A program made the position numbers and the translations under genes. The notes under the pieces are model-generated. The model had not been told where the DNA came from. It did not search any database and worked only from the letters and a program-made list of their open reading frames with translations. A stretch of 64,000 bases of DNA from Kitasatospora herbaricolor (GTDB lineage: Bacteria > Actinomycetota > Actinomycetes > Streptomycetales > Streptomycetaceae), in assembly GCF_030813695.1 (NCBI RefSeq), contig NZ_JAUSVA010000002.1, forward strand, positions 4,588,001-4,652,000, read 5' to 3'. This document shows positions 45,639 through 54,534 of this stretch, one piece after another. How positions within the stretch are numbered: position 1 is the first letter of the stretch; every line of letters begins with the position of its first letter.

Positions 45639-47312
45639 TCAGAGCCGTACGGGCTTCTCCAGCCGTACCCCGGCAGCGTCCAGCCAGGCCCGCAGCGGAC
45701 CGTCCTGGCCCTGCTCGACGGCCTGCGCCACCGGCTCCGCCAGGTCGGTCCGGCGCACCCCGCCGATCAGCAGGACCGGCCCGTCCAGCCAGTCCAGGCC
45801 CGGGGTGCCGCCCGCCGTGTCGACGGCCGCGCAGCAGACCATCGCGGTGACGTGCTCGACCAGCAGGTCCCGGCCGCTGCGGACGGGCTCCAGCAGGGAG
45901 GGCGGCCGGCCCGTCCGGGCCAGCTGGCTGGCCAGGGCGGCGGCCAGCGGCTCGCCGTCGCCGTCGGAGAGCCGGGACAGCAGGCGGGTGAGGGTGGGGG
46001 CGCCCGGGCGGGCCTGCGGGGCCAGCCGGTCCAGTGCGGCCTGCAGGGCGGCGGCCCTGGTCCGCCAGCCGAGGTCGACCACCTCGGTGGGGTAGTCGGC
46101 CCAGTCCAGTTCCTTCCAGCCGTCGGCGGCCGCGGTGGCGGAACAGTCGCCGCCGGGCCCACCGGGCGTGAGCGGGGCCGGGGCCGGGGCCGGACCGGCG
46201 GGGGACGGCCCCCCGGGCGACCCGAAGAAGAGTTCGGCCGCGAGCAGTGAGACGGCCGCGTCGACGGTGCCCGGCTCCTCCAGCAGGTCGCAGGCGGGCC
46301 GGTCGCCCAGCCGGGTGCCGTAGCCGTCGGCGGCGAGCCGGTCGCGCCGGGAGAGTTCGGTGAGCGCGGCGACCACGCCGGCGTTCAGGTGGCAGGGGTG
46401 GCGGCCGAGCTTCCAGGCGGGCAGCGCGACCCGGGTCAGCATCCGGTCCCAGCCCGCGTACGCCAGCCCGACCTGCTCCTGGGCGGCGATCCGCAGTCCG
46501 TAGTCGACGGCCTTGGCCTGCTCGGAGGCCCAGCCGGCGACCGCCCGCTCCAACTCGGCGGAGTGCTCCCGGCAGGCGCCGAGCAGCCACCGGGTGATCC
46601 GGTCGGTCAGCAGCCGGGTTCCCCGGCGGCCCCGCGGGCCGGCACCGGGTTCAGGGTCGGATCCGGGGTCGGGGGCGGATCCGGGGGCCGCGCCGGAGTC
46701 CAGGCTCGCGTCGAGGCCGCGGACGAACCGGCGGGCGGCGGCGATGTCGGGGTCGGCCGCGGCGGCGGTACCGGCCACCACGGGGGCCAGCAGGGCCCGC
46801 AGCTCGCCGGCCCGCATCCACCACAGGAACGGCGAGCCGATCACCAGGACCGGGGCCGGCGGCGGGGTGTCCCCCCGGCCGCGCCCGGCCCGGCGGCCCG
46901 CCCGCGGCACCGGCACGTCCTCCAGCCAGCTGTCGCAGTCGGGGGTGAGCGCGATGGCCGACGGCGCCGGGACCTCCAGGCGGTCGGCCAGCTCGCCTAT
47001 CAGGCGGTAGAGCTCGGGGGCGTCCGCCCGGGAGAGCGGGACGGCCGGGGTCTGCGGGACGGCTGCGGTGCGACGGGCCCTGGCCACCAGGCCGGCCACC
47101 AGCAGGGTGGCCGCGGCGACCGCGCACACCGCCCAGCGGACGGCGTCCCAGGCCGCCGCGTCGGGCGACCCCGGAGCGCCCAGCCGGCCGGTGACCCGCC
47201 CGGCGAGCAGCACCACCGCGACGGCGGCCGGCAGTACGGCGGCGGCCACGGCCCTGCCACGGACCCGCAGCACCGCTTGGGCGCGGGCGCGGGCGGTCTC
47301 GACAGCGGCCAT
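45639..47312 (-). CDS. Membrane protein resembling a degenerate M48 peptidase
   Basis: 557 residues. Two hydrophobic segments lie near the N-terminus (about 25-40 and 58-80). After them, PELYRLIGELADRLEVPAPSAIALTP and VLVIGSPFLWWMRAGELRALLAPVVAGT follow the M48 pattern around the zinc site, but the HExxH is replaced by APVVA. A long Ala/Pro/Gly-rich C-terminal half with two low-complexity stretches follows. Probably a non-catalytic relative. Conserved beside purD in streptomycetes; function unknown. GTG 47324 is an alternative start. Confidence 0.68.
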   Translation of the reverse strand: MAAVETARARAQAVLRVRGRAVAAAVLPAAVAVVLLAGRVTGRLGAPGSPDAAAWDAVRWAVCAVAAATLLVAGLVARARRTAAVPQTPAVPLSRADAPELYRLIGELADRLEVPAPSAIALTPDCDSWLEDVPVPRAGRRAGRGRGDTPPPAPVLVIGSPFLWWMRAGELRALLAPVVAGTAAAADPDIAAARRFVRGLDASLDSGAAPGSAPDPGSDPEPGAGPRGRRGTRLLTDRITRWLLGACREHSAELERAVAGWASEQAKAVDYGLRIAAQEQVGLAYAGWDRMLTRVALPAWKLGRHPCHLNAGVVAALTELSRRDRLAADGYGTRLGDRPACDLLEEPGTVDAAVSLLAAELFFGSPGGPSPAGPAPAPAPLTPGGPGGDCSATAAADGWKELDWADYPTEVVDLGWRTRAAALQAALDRLAPQARPGAPTLTRLLSRLSDGDGEPLAAALASQLARTGRPPSLLEPVRSGRDLLVEHVTAMVCCAAVDTAGGTPGLDWLDGPVLLIGGVRRTDLAEPVAQAVEQGQDGPLRAWLDAAGVRLEKPVRL

Positions 47313-47924
47313 ACGGTGCGGCACCCCCTTCGGAGTCCCCGGGCGCCTTGTCAGGACGACCGGGCCGACTCGAAACGATCAGTTCCGACCGGGAACGGCG
47401 GTATCCGAGCCCGGTTGTGCATCCTGCGTGGCGCTCCTGACAGTTTTGACGCCCGCATCCCGGCGGGTGTTCCGGATCGCCCCGGTTTCCACTCGTCCCG
47501 GTGACGCCGCACGCATTCCGGACGCCGGCGTCCGGCTTCGACGCGTGGCGGGCCCGGACCGGACCGGCACACCGGGCCACGCACCCCCCAGCATCCCCCC
47601 GTACGGGCCCCGCCACCTGGCGACGATCATCGCGGCGCGGCCCGTGGCACTGCGATCCAGCGCACCATAAGGCCGATGGCCGGACCACGTCAGCCGGACG
47701 AGGATGCTGTCACTCGAACTGGTGGAATCCGGCGTCCGAGCGGTGTGGCAGCTGGCGCCCGCCCCCCGGCCGCGAAGGCCCGAGGGCGCTGCGTCCATGA
47801 GGGTCCCCGCCCAGGAACGGGGCGGGGACCGGACGCAGCGCCCTCGGGGGCCCGCTCGTGCGGCGGCCGGCCGGGGCCTGCGGCCCGGGCCGGCCGGTGG
47901 AGCTGTCGGACGGAACGGCCGGTG
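47313..47924. other. 612-bp gap downstream of purD
   Basis: No credible gene. It contains the long hairpin described next, and a moderately AT-rich part (about 47345-47480) that should carry the promoter of the leftward membrane-protein gene. Open frames on both strands are shadows without motifs. Confidence 0.5.
47779..47848. terminator. Long two-part hairpin after purD
   Basis: An 18-bp perfect outer stem (47779-47796 with 47831-47848) encloses a 10-bp inner stem (47802-47811 with 47821-47830), with a single 5-nt bulge on one side and a 9-nt loop. It lies about 76 bp past the purD stop. Unusually large for a terminator. Confidence 0.65.
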
Positions 47925-49172
47925 CTAGCCGGCCGCCTTCAGCGCGATGTCGGTGCGGTGCTGGCCGCCCTTGAGGCTGATCAGCGCGAGCGCGTCGTAG
48001 GCCCGGCCGCGCGCCTCGGCGAGGTCGGTGCCGGTCGCCGTGACCGACAGCACCCGGCCGCCGGCGCTGAGCACCTGACCGGTCCCGTCGAGACGGGTGC
48101 CGGCGTGCAGCACGTACGCGGTGCCGTCGGCGGCGTCGGCCTCGGCCAGGCCCTCGATCGGGTCCCCGGTGCGCGGGTCGGCCGGGTAGCCCTCGGAGGC
48201 GATCACCACGGTGACGGCGGCGCCGTCGTCCCAGCGCAACGGCTCCAGCAGCTCCAGCGTGCCGGTGGCGGAGGCGTGCAGGACGGCGGCCAGCGGGGTC
48301 CGCAGCCGGGCCAGCACGACCTGGGTCTCCGGGTCGCCGAAGCGGGCGTTGAACTCGATCACCCGGGTGCCGCGCGAGGTGAGCGCGAGGCCGGCGTAGA
48401 GCAGGCCGGAGAACGGGGTGCCCCGGCGGCGCAGCTCGTCCACGGTCGGCTGCAGGACGGTCTCCAGGACCTCCTCGACCAGGCCCTCGGGGGCCCACGG
48501 CAGCGGCGAGTACGCGCCCATGCCGCCGGTGTTCGGGCCCTCGTCGCCGTCGAGCGCGCGCTTGAAGTCCTGGGCGGGCTGGAGCGGCAGCACGGTGACG
48601 CCGTCGGTGATCGCGAAGAGCGAGACCTCCGGGCCGTCCAGGTACTCCTCGATCACCACTCGCTCGCAGGAGGCGGCGTGCGCCAGCGCCTCGGCGCGGT
48701 CGGAGGTGACCACCACGCCCTTGCCGGCGGCCAGGCCGTCGTCCTTGACCACGTAGGGGGCGCCGAAGGCGTCCAGCGCCTCGGCGGCCTCCGCCACCGT
48801 GGTGCACACGTAGGAGCGGGCGGTGGGCACGTTGGCGCCCGCCATCACGTCCTTGGCGAAGGCCTTGGAGCCTTCCAGCTGGGCGGCCCGGCCGGAGGGG
48901 CCGAAGACCGGGATGCCGGCCGCGCGCACGGCGTCGGCGACGCCCGCGACCAGCGGGGCCTCCGGGCCGACCACGACCAGGTCGGCGGTGAGCAGCCGGG
49001 CGAGCGCGGCCACGGCCGCACCGTCCAGCTGGTCGACCGGGTGGACCGTCGCCACCTGCGCGATCCCGGCGTTACCCGGGGCGCAGTGCAGCTCGGTGAC
49101 GGCGGGATCTTGGGACAGAGAGCGGCACAGGGCGTGTTCGCGGGCGCCGCCGCCGATGACGAGGACCTTCAC
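47925..49172 (-). CDS. purD: Phosphoribosylamine-glycine ligase
   Basis: 415-residue ATP-grasp enzyme that adds glycine to phosphoribosylamine, the second purine step. It starts KVLVIGGGAREHAL. ATP-grasp landmarks are PYVVKDDGLAAGKGVVV, EEYLDGPEVSLFAI, EGPNTGGMGAYSPLPW and VIEFNARFGDPE. GTG 49172 is eight bases from a TACCCT box and probably leaderless. The upstream TTG would add three residues. Confidence 0.95.
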   Translation of the reverse strand: MKVLVIGGGAREHALCRSLSQDPAVTELHCAPGNAGIAQVATVHPVDQLDGAAVAALARLLTADLVVVGPEAPLVAGVADAVRAAGIPVFGPSGRAAQLEGSKAFAKDVMAGANVPTARSYVCTTVAEAAEALDAFGAPYVVKDDGLAAGKGVVVTSDRAEALAHAASCERVVIEEYLDGPEVSLFAITDGVTVLPLQPAQDFKRALDGDEGPNTGGMGAYSPLPWAPEGLVEEVLETVLQPTVDELRRRGTPFSGLLYAGLALTSRGTRVIEFNARFGDPETQVVLARLRTPLAAVLHASATGTLELLEPLRWDDGAAVTVVIASEGYPADPRTGDPIEGLAEADAADGTAYVLHAGTRLDGTGQVLSAGGRVLSVTATGTDLAEARGRAYDALALISLKGGQHRTDIALKAAG

Positions 49173-49180
49173 GGTTGGCA

Positions 49181-49186
49181 AGGGTA
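49181..49186 (-). promoter_or_regulatory. purD -10 box, leaderless
   Basis: TACCCT on the minus strand, eight bases before the purD GTG. Confidence 0.5.
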
Positions 49187-49738
49187 GTCGGTGACGCGAT
49201 CGGGCCGCTCTCCGGTCTCATGCGGACGTCCGGACCGGGGGCGGCTGCGGCAGCGCCGACCTGGAGGAAGCTCCGAACGCGCGCCCGTCGGGACCCTCGG
49301 GCGGCAGCGGCGGGTGTCCGGGTCAGGACAGCGGGTCACCGGCGGCTCGCTCGGAAGGGTGAAATCTCGCCGGCCCCCGCAACCCTCCCACCTCGGGATC
49401 CTGAGGTCATTTCCGGTAACGATCATTGGCGAAGCGACCCCACGGTCAGCCATTTGGCGGTAAGAAGTGCTGTTGGACAACCACCGGCGATGTGCCGGTA
49501 CGCGAACCTACGGGCGGTCCACACCCGCCCGGCGGCCTCGCCCGTCCACCGCGCCAGCAGGAATTCACGAACCGTCAGGGGGATGAATCGTCAGGAAGTG
49601 CCTTTTCCGGACGATTCCACCCCGGCCTCCGAAGCCCGCGCCCCGGCACCCGGGCCGTGCGGACCACCGGCGGGCCGGACCGTTCGTGGTCCGGACCCAG
49701 TCGACCCAGCAGTCAGCCCGCCACAGGGAGCCCCACAG
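49187..49738. other. Divergent purD-SLATT intergenic region
   Basis: About 550 bp. An A/T-richer portion (49405-49500) has two similar words, ATCATTGGCGAAGC and AGCCATTTGGCGGTAAG, that could be operator halves. The rest resembles non-coding GC-rich DNA. The frame of the next gene stays open through it, but codon choice there is not coding-like. Confidence 0.4.
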
Positions 49739-50530
49739 GTGAGCCAGCCGGAAATGCAGCCCGAGGAGAGTGCCTGGGGCAAGGACGTCGGCGAGGAGGA
49801 CCCGCCCGCGACGGCCACCGCCGCCACGGGCCGGGCGTCCACCCGCCGCCGGACCGACCTGAGCGCCCGCCAGTTCCCGCTGGGTGACTGGGGCGAGCCC
49901 GCCGAGCGGCTGGAGGAGCTCTACCGCTGGTCGGAGGAGCGGGCCGTCGAGGCGATCGACTGGTACCGCCGCGACCGCCTGGCCAAGCGCCGCTGGGCGC
50001 GCCTGCTGCGGCTGGGCACCGCCACCTTCACGGTGGCCGGCGCGACCGCGCCGCTGGTGGACCTCACCGGGGTCCTCGACCACGCATCGAACTGGGGGTA
50101 CGTCGGCCTGGCCCTGGCCGGGGCCTGCCTCGGCGCCGACCGCGTCTTCGGCCTGACCTCAGGCTGGATGCGCGACGTCAGCACCGCGCAGGCCCTGCAA
50201 CGACGCCTGGAGGCCTTCCAGTTCGACTGGGCCTCGGAGTGCGTGCGCGAGGTGCTCGGCCCCACCGAGGGCACCGCGGGCGAGGCGGCCGAGCGCTGCC
50301 TCGGCGTGCTGCGCCGGTTCTGCGAGGACGTCTCGGACATGGTCCGCAGCGAGACCTCGGAGTGGATGCTGGAGTTCCGCGCCACGATGACCCAGCTGCC
50401 CACCCAGACCCCGGGGGCCTGGGGCGGGCGGTCGGAGCCGGGCAGCGGCGCGCAGGTCCGGATCCTGCCCACGCCGGGCACCCGGCCCACCATGCCGCGC
50501 CAGCGGCCGCCGGAGGGCCCGCTGCGCTGA
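49739..50530 (+). CDS. SLATT (DUF4231-like) two-TM membrane protein
   Basis: 263 residues. Two adjacent hydrophobic segments at about 100-121 and 132-152 are preceded by the amphipathic stretch RYWSEERAVEAIDWYRRDRLAKRRWAR-like region and followed by a long helix with LQRRLEAFQFDWASEC. This layout fits the SLATT / DUF4231 family, 2-TM proteins predicted to act as pore-forming effectors beside nucleotide-sensing systems. No cyclase, SLOG or TIR gene lies next to it, so a housekeeping membrane role is equally possible. The GTG start at 49739 follows AGGGAG. Confidence 0.72.
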   Translation: MSQPEMQPEESAWGKDVGEEDPPATATAATGRASTRRRTDLSARQFPLGDWGEPAERLEELYRWSEERAVEAIDWYRRDRLAKRRWARLLRLGTATFTVAGATAPLVDLTGVLDHASNWGYVGLALAGACLGADRVFGLTSGWMRDVSTAQALQRRLEAFQFDWASECVREVLGPTEGTAGEAAERCLGVLRRFCEDVSDMVRSETSEWMLEFRATMTQLPTQTPGAWGGRSEPGSGAQVRILPTPGTRPTMPRQRPPEGPLR

Positions 50531-50595
50531 CCGCGGGGCCCGGGGCGGGGCGCTCCGGGCCCGCGGGCCGCGCGCGAGCGGCGCGCACGGCCCGG

Positions 50596-51243
50596 TCAGG
50601 CGAAAACGATCATCGATCCCTGGGTCAGGCTGCGGGTCGCGGCCGCGTACAGGCCGGCCCAGGCGTGCCGCTCGCGCGCGTACGGGTGCACGTCGTCCAG
50701 CGGCGGCCCGAAGGGCTGCTCCAGGCCGGTCGGGCCGAGCGGCCTGGTCGGCGCGGGCGGGTCCAGCGGGTCGATGCCGAGCACCGGCGCCACGGCCTGC
50801 AGCTCGCGCAGCAGCCCCTGGGTGGAGCCCAGCGGGCCGCCGGAGGCGAGCAGGGCGTCGTCCACCAGCGGGGTGGCGAACTCGATCGGCACGTACGCCC
50901 CGGCGTGGTCGAAGTGCCAGACCAGGTGGGACTGCTCGGCGGTGCTCTCGAACATCTCCAGCAGCTGCTCGTAGTCGCCGCCGAGCGCGTCCACCGGGGT
51001 GATCTCGAAGCCGGTCAGCCCCAGCAGGTAGGCCCGGCGCAGGAAGTGCAGCGAGTCGTAGTCGAAGGCGGCTATCGGCTCCACCGCCCCGCTGAGCCCG
51101 GGCACGTACTGGTAGACCGGCACCTCGGGCAGCCCGTGGGCGGCCAGGGCGGAGTTGTAGACCACGAGGTCGTCCCGGAAGGGGTTCTCGGGGCTGTGGC
51201 TCAGGACGTCCACCAGCGGGACGAGCCAGAGGTCGCAGGCCAT
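50596..51243 (-). CDS. Conserved hypothetical protein
   Basis: 215-residue soluble, acidic protein. It has no signal peptide or membrane segment and I recognise no fold. It begins MACDLWLVPLVDVLSHSPENPF and contains FRDDLVVYNSALAAHGLPEVP, GEYEQLLEMF-like DYEQLLEMFESTAEQSHLVWHFDHAGAY and a Pro-rich loop near residue 160. Good codon bias supports it as a real gene. No function proposed. Confidence 0.7.
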   Translation of the reverse strand: MACDLWLVPLVDVLSHSPENPFRDDLVVYNSALAAHGLPEVPVYQYVPGLSGAVEPIAAFDYDSLHFLRRAYLLGLTGFEITPVDALGGDYEQLLEMFESTAEQSHLVWHFDHAGAYVPIEFATPLVDDALLASGGPLGSTQGLLRELQAVAPVLGIDPLDPPAPTRPLGPTGLEQPFGPPLDDVHPYARERHAWAGLYAAATRSLTQGSMIVFA

Positions 51244-51326
51244 GAGCCGGCTCTTCCTCTCGGGCGGCGACGCCGCGCACGGTGGCGGGCGGCGGACGGG
51301 TGCGGTCGGTTCAGCGACCGCCCACC

Positions 51327-52367
51327 CTACCGGCCCGGCGTGCGCCGCGAGTCCGGCTCGGACGGGGGCAGGGCGGGCCCGAACCTGCTGAAGGGGATCG
51401 AACGGGGCTGCGGCACCAGGCCGAGCCCGACGTCCCGGGAGAGGTCGACCAGCCGGCCGCCGCCAGGGCCCGCGCTCCGGCCGCCGCCGGCCGGACCGGC
51501 GGCCCGCAGCCCGGCCTGGTCACCGCTCCGGGCCCCCGGCCGGTCTGCGGCGGCCTCGCCGGAGCGGCCCGCGGGCCGGGGCGTGGAACGGGTGACGGGC
51601 CGGACCGCCGGTGCCGCGCCCGGCGGCTGCGGGACGACCGCCTCCACCAGCAGCGGGAGCACCCCGAGGCTCTCCGGATCGTGCCCGGTCAGCTCCGCCA
51701 TCAGGCGGACGGTGAGCAGGTTGTACTCGCCCACCACCCGGCGGGCGCCGGCCACGTCCCCCGCCTCGACGGTGTCGACGAACTCGTGGTGCCCGTCCCA
51801 GCACATTCCGGCCAGGTCGGGCGTCGCCCGCAGGTACGGCGCCGCGAACATCCAGGACTGCACCCGCAGCCAGTCCAGGTAGTCGGCGATCCGGCGGTTG
51901 CCCAGCAGGGCGCCCGCCTCCTGCCAGAACCGGCGGTCGCAGCCCACCATCACGTCCAGCTGGCCGGCCCGGGCGGCCCGCGCCGCCGCGTCCGCGCGCC
52001 GCCGCAGCGAGGGCAGCCGGGCGCCGTCCGGCAGGACGGCCCGGCCCGCCAGCCGCCGCAGGGCGCTGTCGGTGAGCAGGGTGCGGGTCTCGAAGATCTC
52101 CACGAAGTCGTCCCAGCCGAACTCCGGGACGGTGAAGCCGCGGTGGTGCTCGGCCCGGAGCAGGCCCTGCGCCGCGAGGTCCACCAGGGCCTCGCGGGCC
52201 GGGGTGGCCGAGACCCCGTACAGTTCGGCGATCTCGCGGACGGTGAAGTTGCGGCCGGCGGCCAGCCGGCCGGCCATCATCTCCTCGCGCAGCGCGCCGG
52301 CGATCTGCTCGCGGAGGCTGTTGCGGTGGATGGCGGAGCGGCTCTCCCCGGTGCCTGGGTCCGGCAT
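51327..52367 (-). CDS. GntR/FCD-type transcription regulator with long tail
   Basis: 346 residues. The winged helix-turn-helix (about 12-75) reads LREQIAGALREEMMAGRL, TVREIAELYGVSATPAREAL and GLLRAEHHRGFTV. An FCD ligand-binding domain (about 85-215) follows with RTLLTDSALRRLAG and HHEFVDTVEAGDVAGAR. The last 110 or so residues are a Pro/Gly/Arg-rich extension not usual in the family. I chose ATG 52367 because GGAGGAGG lies seven bases upstream. It probably binds an organic acid. The target is unknown; the nitrilase gene downstream on the same strand is upstream in transcription order. Confidence 0.85.
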   Translation of the reverse strand: MPDPGTGESRSAIHRNSLREQIAGALREEMMAGRLAAGRNFTVREIAELYGVSATPAREALVDLAAQGLLRAEHHRGFTVPEFGWDDFVEIFETRTLLTDSALRRLAGRAVLPDGARLPSLRRRADAAARAARAGQLDVMVGCDRRFWQEAGALLGNRRIADYLDWLRVQSWMFAAPYLRATPDLAGMCWDGHHEFVDTVEAGDVAGARRVVGEYNLLTVRLMAELTGHDPESLGVLPLLVEAVVPQPPGAAPAVRPVTRSTPRPAGRSGEAAADRPGARSGDQAGLRAAGPAGGGRSAGPGGGRLVDLSRDVGLGLVPQPRSIPFSRFGPALPPSEPDSRRTPGR

Positions 52368-52538
52368 GCGTGCGACCTCCTCCCCGGCAGGACTGGAACG
52401 ACGGCCGCTCATCTTCTCAAACTTGCCCATGCGGTGCACAGGGGCGCAACACCGGAAAACCGGACGCCGCGGCCGGGCGCCCGGTGGCCGGCCGGGCACC
52501 CTCCGGCCGGGCGTCGGGACGGAGCTCCCGGCCGGCTG

Positions 52539-53351
52539 TCAGCGCTGGACCGGCGCCGGGATCCCCAGCAGCCGGTCGCGCAGCACCGGGAACTCGGCCC
52601 GGGCCTTGGCCACCTCGGCCGGGTCGAACTCGACCGTGAGGACCTCCTCGCCGTCGCCCGCCTCGGCGAGCACCCGGCCCCACGGGTCCACCACGATGCT
52701 GTGGCCCGCCTGCTCGACCCCGCCGTGCGTCCCGGCGGTGTTGCAGGCCAGGACGAAGGCCTGCTCCTCGACCGCCCGGGCCCGGCTCAGCAGGGTCCAG
52801 TGCTCGCGCCGGCGCGCGGGCCAGGCGGCGGGCACCACCAGCAGTTCGGCCCCGGCGTCCAGCAGCGCCCGGAACAGCTCGGGGAAGCGCAGGTCGTAGC
52901 AGGTCGCCAGGCCCAGCACGCCGAAGTCGGTGCCGGCGGTGACGATCTCCTGGCCCGCCCCCATCACCACCGCCTCGCCGCTGTCGAAGCCGAAGCGGTG
53001 GATCTTGCGGTAGGTGTGCGCCAGCTCGCCGTCCGGGGCGAAGACCAGCGAGGTGTTGTAGATCGGCCCGTCCGGGTCCCGCTCCACGATCGAACCCGCG
53101 TGCAGCCACACCCCGGCGGCCCTGGCGGCGGCCGCCATCACGTCGGAGGTCGGCCCGTCGAGCGGCTCGGCACCGGTCGACCAGGTGTCGTACGCGAAGC
53201 CGCCGAGCGGCCAGAGCTCCGGCAGGACGACCAGGTCGGCGCCCTCCTGGGCCCGCACCAGGGCGGCCGCCCTGGCCCGCCGCTCGTCGGCGGGCTCGGT
53301 GTCGGAGACCGAGAGTTGGATCAATGAAGCGCGCACAGTACCACCGTCCAC
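52539..53351 (-). CDS. Carbon-nitrogen hydrolase (nitrilase superfamily amidase)
   Basis: 270-residue nitrilase-superfamily hydrolase. The catalytic triad is visible: Glu in VVLPELWPLGGF, Lys in HTYRKIHRFGFD, Cys in LATCYDLRFPELF. Most similar in layout to the omega-amidase/Nit branch, which hydrolyses short amides such as 2-oxoglutaramate or deaminated glutathione. Starts at a GTG six bases after TAGGACT. Divergent from the DinB-type gene. Confidence 0.88.
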   Translation of the reverse strand: MDGGTVRASLIQLSVSDTEPADERRARAAALVRAQEGADLVVLPELWPLGGFAYDTWSTGAEPLDGPTSDVMAAAARAAGVWLHAGSIVERDPDGPIYNTSLVFAPDGELAHTYRKIHRFGFDSGEAVVMGAGQEIVTAGTDFGVLGLATCYDLRFPELFRALLDAGAELLVVPAAWPARRREHWTLLSRARAVEEQAFVLACNTAGTHGGVEQAGHSIVVDPWGRVLAEAGDGEEVLTVEFDPAEVAKARAEFPVLRDRLLGIPAPVQR

Positions 53352-53506
53352 GGCAAGAGTCCTACGATCGTCACCCGAAAGCGCTGCCCTGCTCTCTCCA
53401 GGCAGCGTAACGTGCGGTTAGCGCGTGCGCCCGGAAGCCGCCGTTCCCGTCTTCCGCCATTCCTGGGCACGCGCGTTGGGCAGCTGACGGAGGGCCGGAG
53501 ATTCCC

Positions 53507-54328
53507 GTGACGGACAACCAGACCGTGCAGGCTTACACCGATGCGTGGACGCAGTCCATCGAGTCGATATCGGAGCTGGTGGCTCCGCTGCCCGCCGACG
53601 CCTGGAACCGGGCGACCGAATGCCCCGGCTGGTCCGTCCGCGACGTCGTCTCGCACGTCATCGCGTTCGAGTCCGAACTGCTCGGCGACCCGCGCCCGAT
53701 CCACTCGCTGCCGAGCGACCTGCGGCACGTCACGGACGAGTTCACCCGCTACATGGAACTGCCGGTCGACAAGCGCCGCTGCCACACCTCGCCCGAGATG
53801 ACCGGCGAGCTGGAGTACACGATCATCCGGCGCTCGCGCGCCCTGCGCACGGCCCGGCACGAGCCCACCGACCCGGTCCGCTGGCCGGCCGGCCCCTTCA
53901 CCCGCGACCTCCCGTACCACGAGCTGCTGCGCCTGCGGGTCTTCGACGTCTGGGTGCACGAGCAGGACCTCCGGCGCGCCCTCGGCGAGCCCGGGAACCT
54001 CGACTCCGCCGCCGCCCTGATCGCCCGTGACCACCTGGTCGCCGCGCTCCCCAAGGTCGTCGCCAAGCTGGCCGGCGCCCCGGCCGGCAGCACGGTCGGC
54101 TTCGACGTGACGGGGCCGGTCGAGTTCCTGCGCACGGTACGGGTGGACGCCGCCGGCCGCGGCTCGGTGGACGACGGCATCAGCCTCGCCCCCGACGTGC
54201 AGTTCACCCTCGGCTGGGAGACCTTCGCCCGGCTCGCCTGCGGCCGTGGCCGGCCCGGCCCGGTCAAGACCGAGGGTGACGAGGAGCTGGCCGCCCGGAT
54301 CCTGGCCAACTTCGCCGTGACCCCGTGA
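53507..54328 (+). CDS. Mycothiol-dependent maleylpyruvate isomerase-type (DinB) protein
   Basis: 273 residues. The N-terminal helical bundle has LPADAWNRATECPGWSVRDVVSHV and FDVWVHEQDLRRALG, with metal-binding-type histidines at VSHV and WVHEQD, as in MDMPI/DinB proteins. The C-terminal part resembles the family's small alpha/beta domain ending PDVQFTLGWETFARLACGR. A mycothiol-linked reaction is probable; the substrate is unknown. The stop codon is inside an 8-bp tandem repeat. Confidence 0.8.
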   Translation: MTDNQTVQAYTDAWTQSIESISELVAPLPADAWNRATECPGWSVRDVVSHVIAFESELLGDPRPIHSLPSDLRHVTDEFTRYMELPVDKRRCHTSPEMTGELEYTIIRRSRALRTARHEPTDPVRWPAGPFTRDLPYHELLRLRVFDVWVHEQDLRRALGEPGNLDSAAALIARDHLVAALPKVVAKLAGAPAGSTVGFDVTGPVEFLRTVRVDAAGRGSVDDGISLAPDVQFTLGWETFARLACGRGRPGPVKTEGDEELAARILANFAVTP

Positions 54329-54350
54329 CCCCGTGACCCCCTGACCCCCT
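54318..54350 (+). repeat. 8-bp tandem repeat at a stop codon
   Basis: Three exact GTGACCCC units and one CTGACCCC, covering the last codons and TGA of the DinB-type gene. Copy-number slippage would leave the protein unchanged because each unit start gives the same stop. Confidence 0.7.
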
Positions 54351-54534
54351 GCCGCCCCCGTCACCCCGCCGGACGGCTGCCGCCTGCGCGAGGGCGGCCG
54401 GCCGCCCGGGGCGTCCCGGCGGCCGCGCGCGGGGTGGCGCACCTCGCGCTCCCGTACGGGCCCTCGGCACCAGTACCTCACCCGTTCGGCCTCGTTGTTC
54501 CGGGCAGTTCATCAACGGAAGGGCGAGGGGCGTC

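Noticed and set aside
50531..50595. Small gene between the SLATT gene and the convergent hypothetical gene
   Set aside because: 65 bp of GC-rich sequence with no start codon plus ribosome site; more likely a terminator area.
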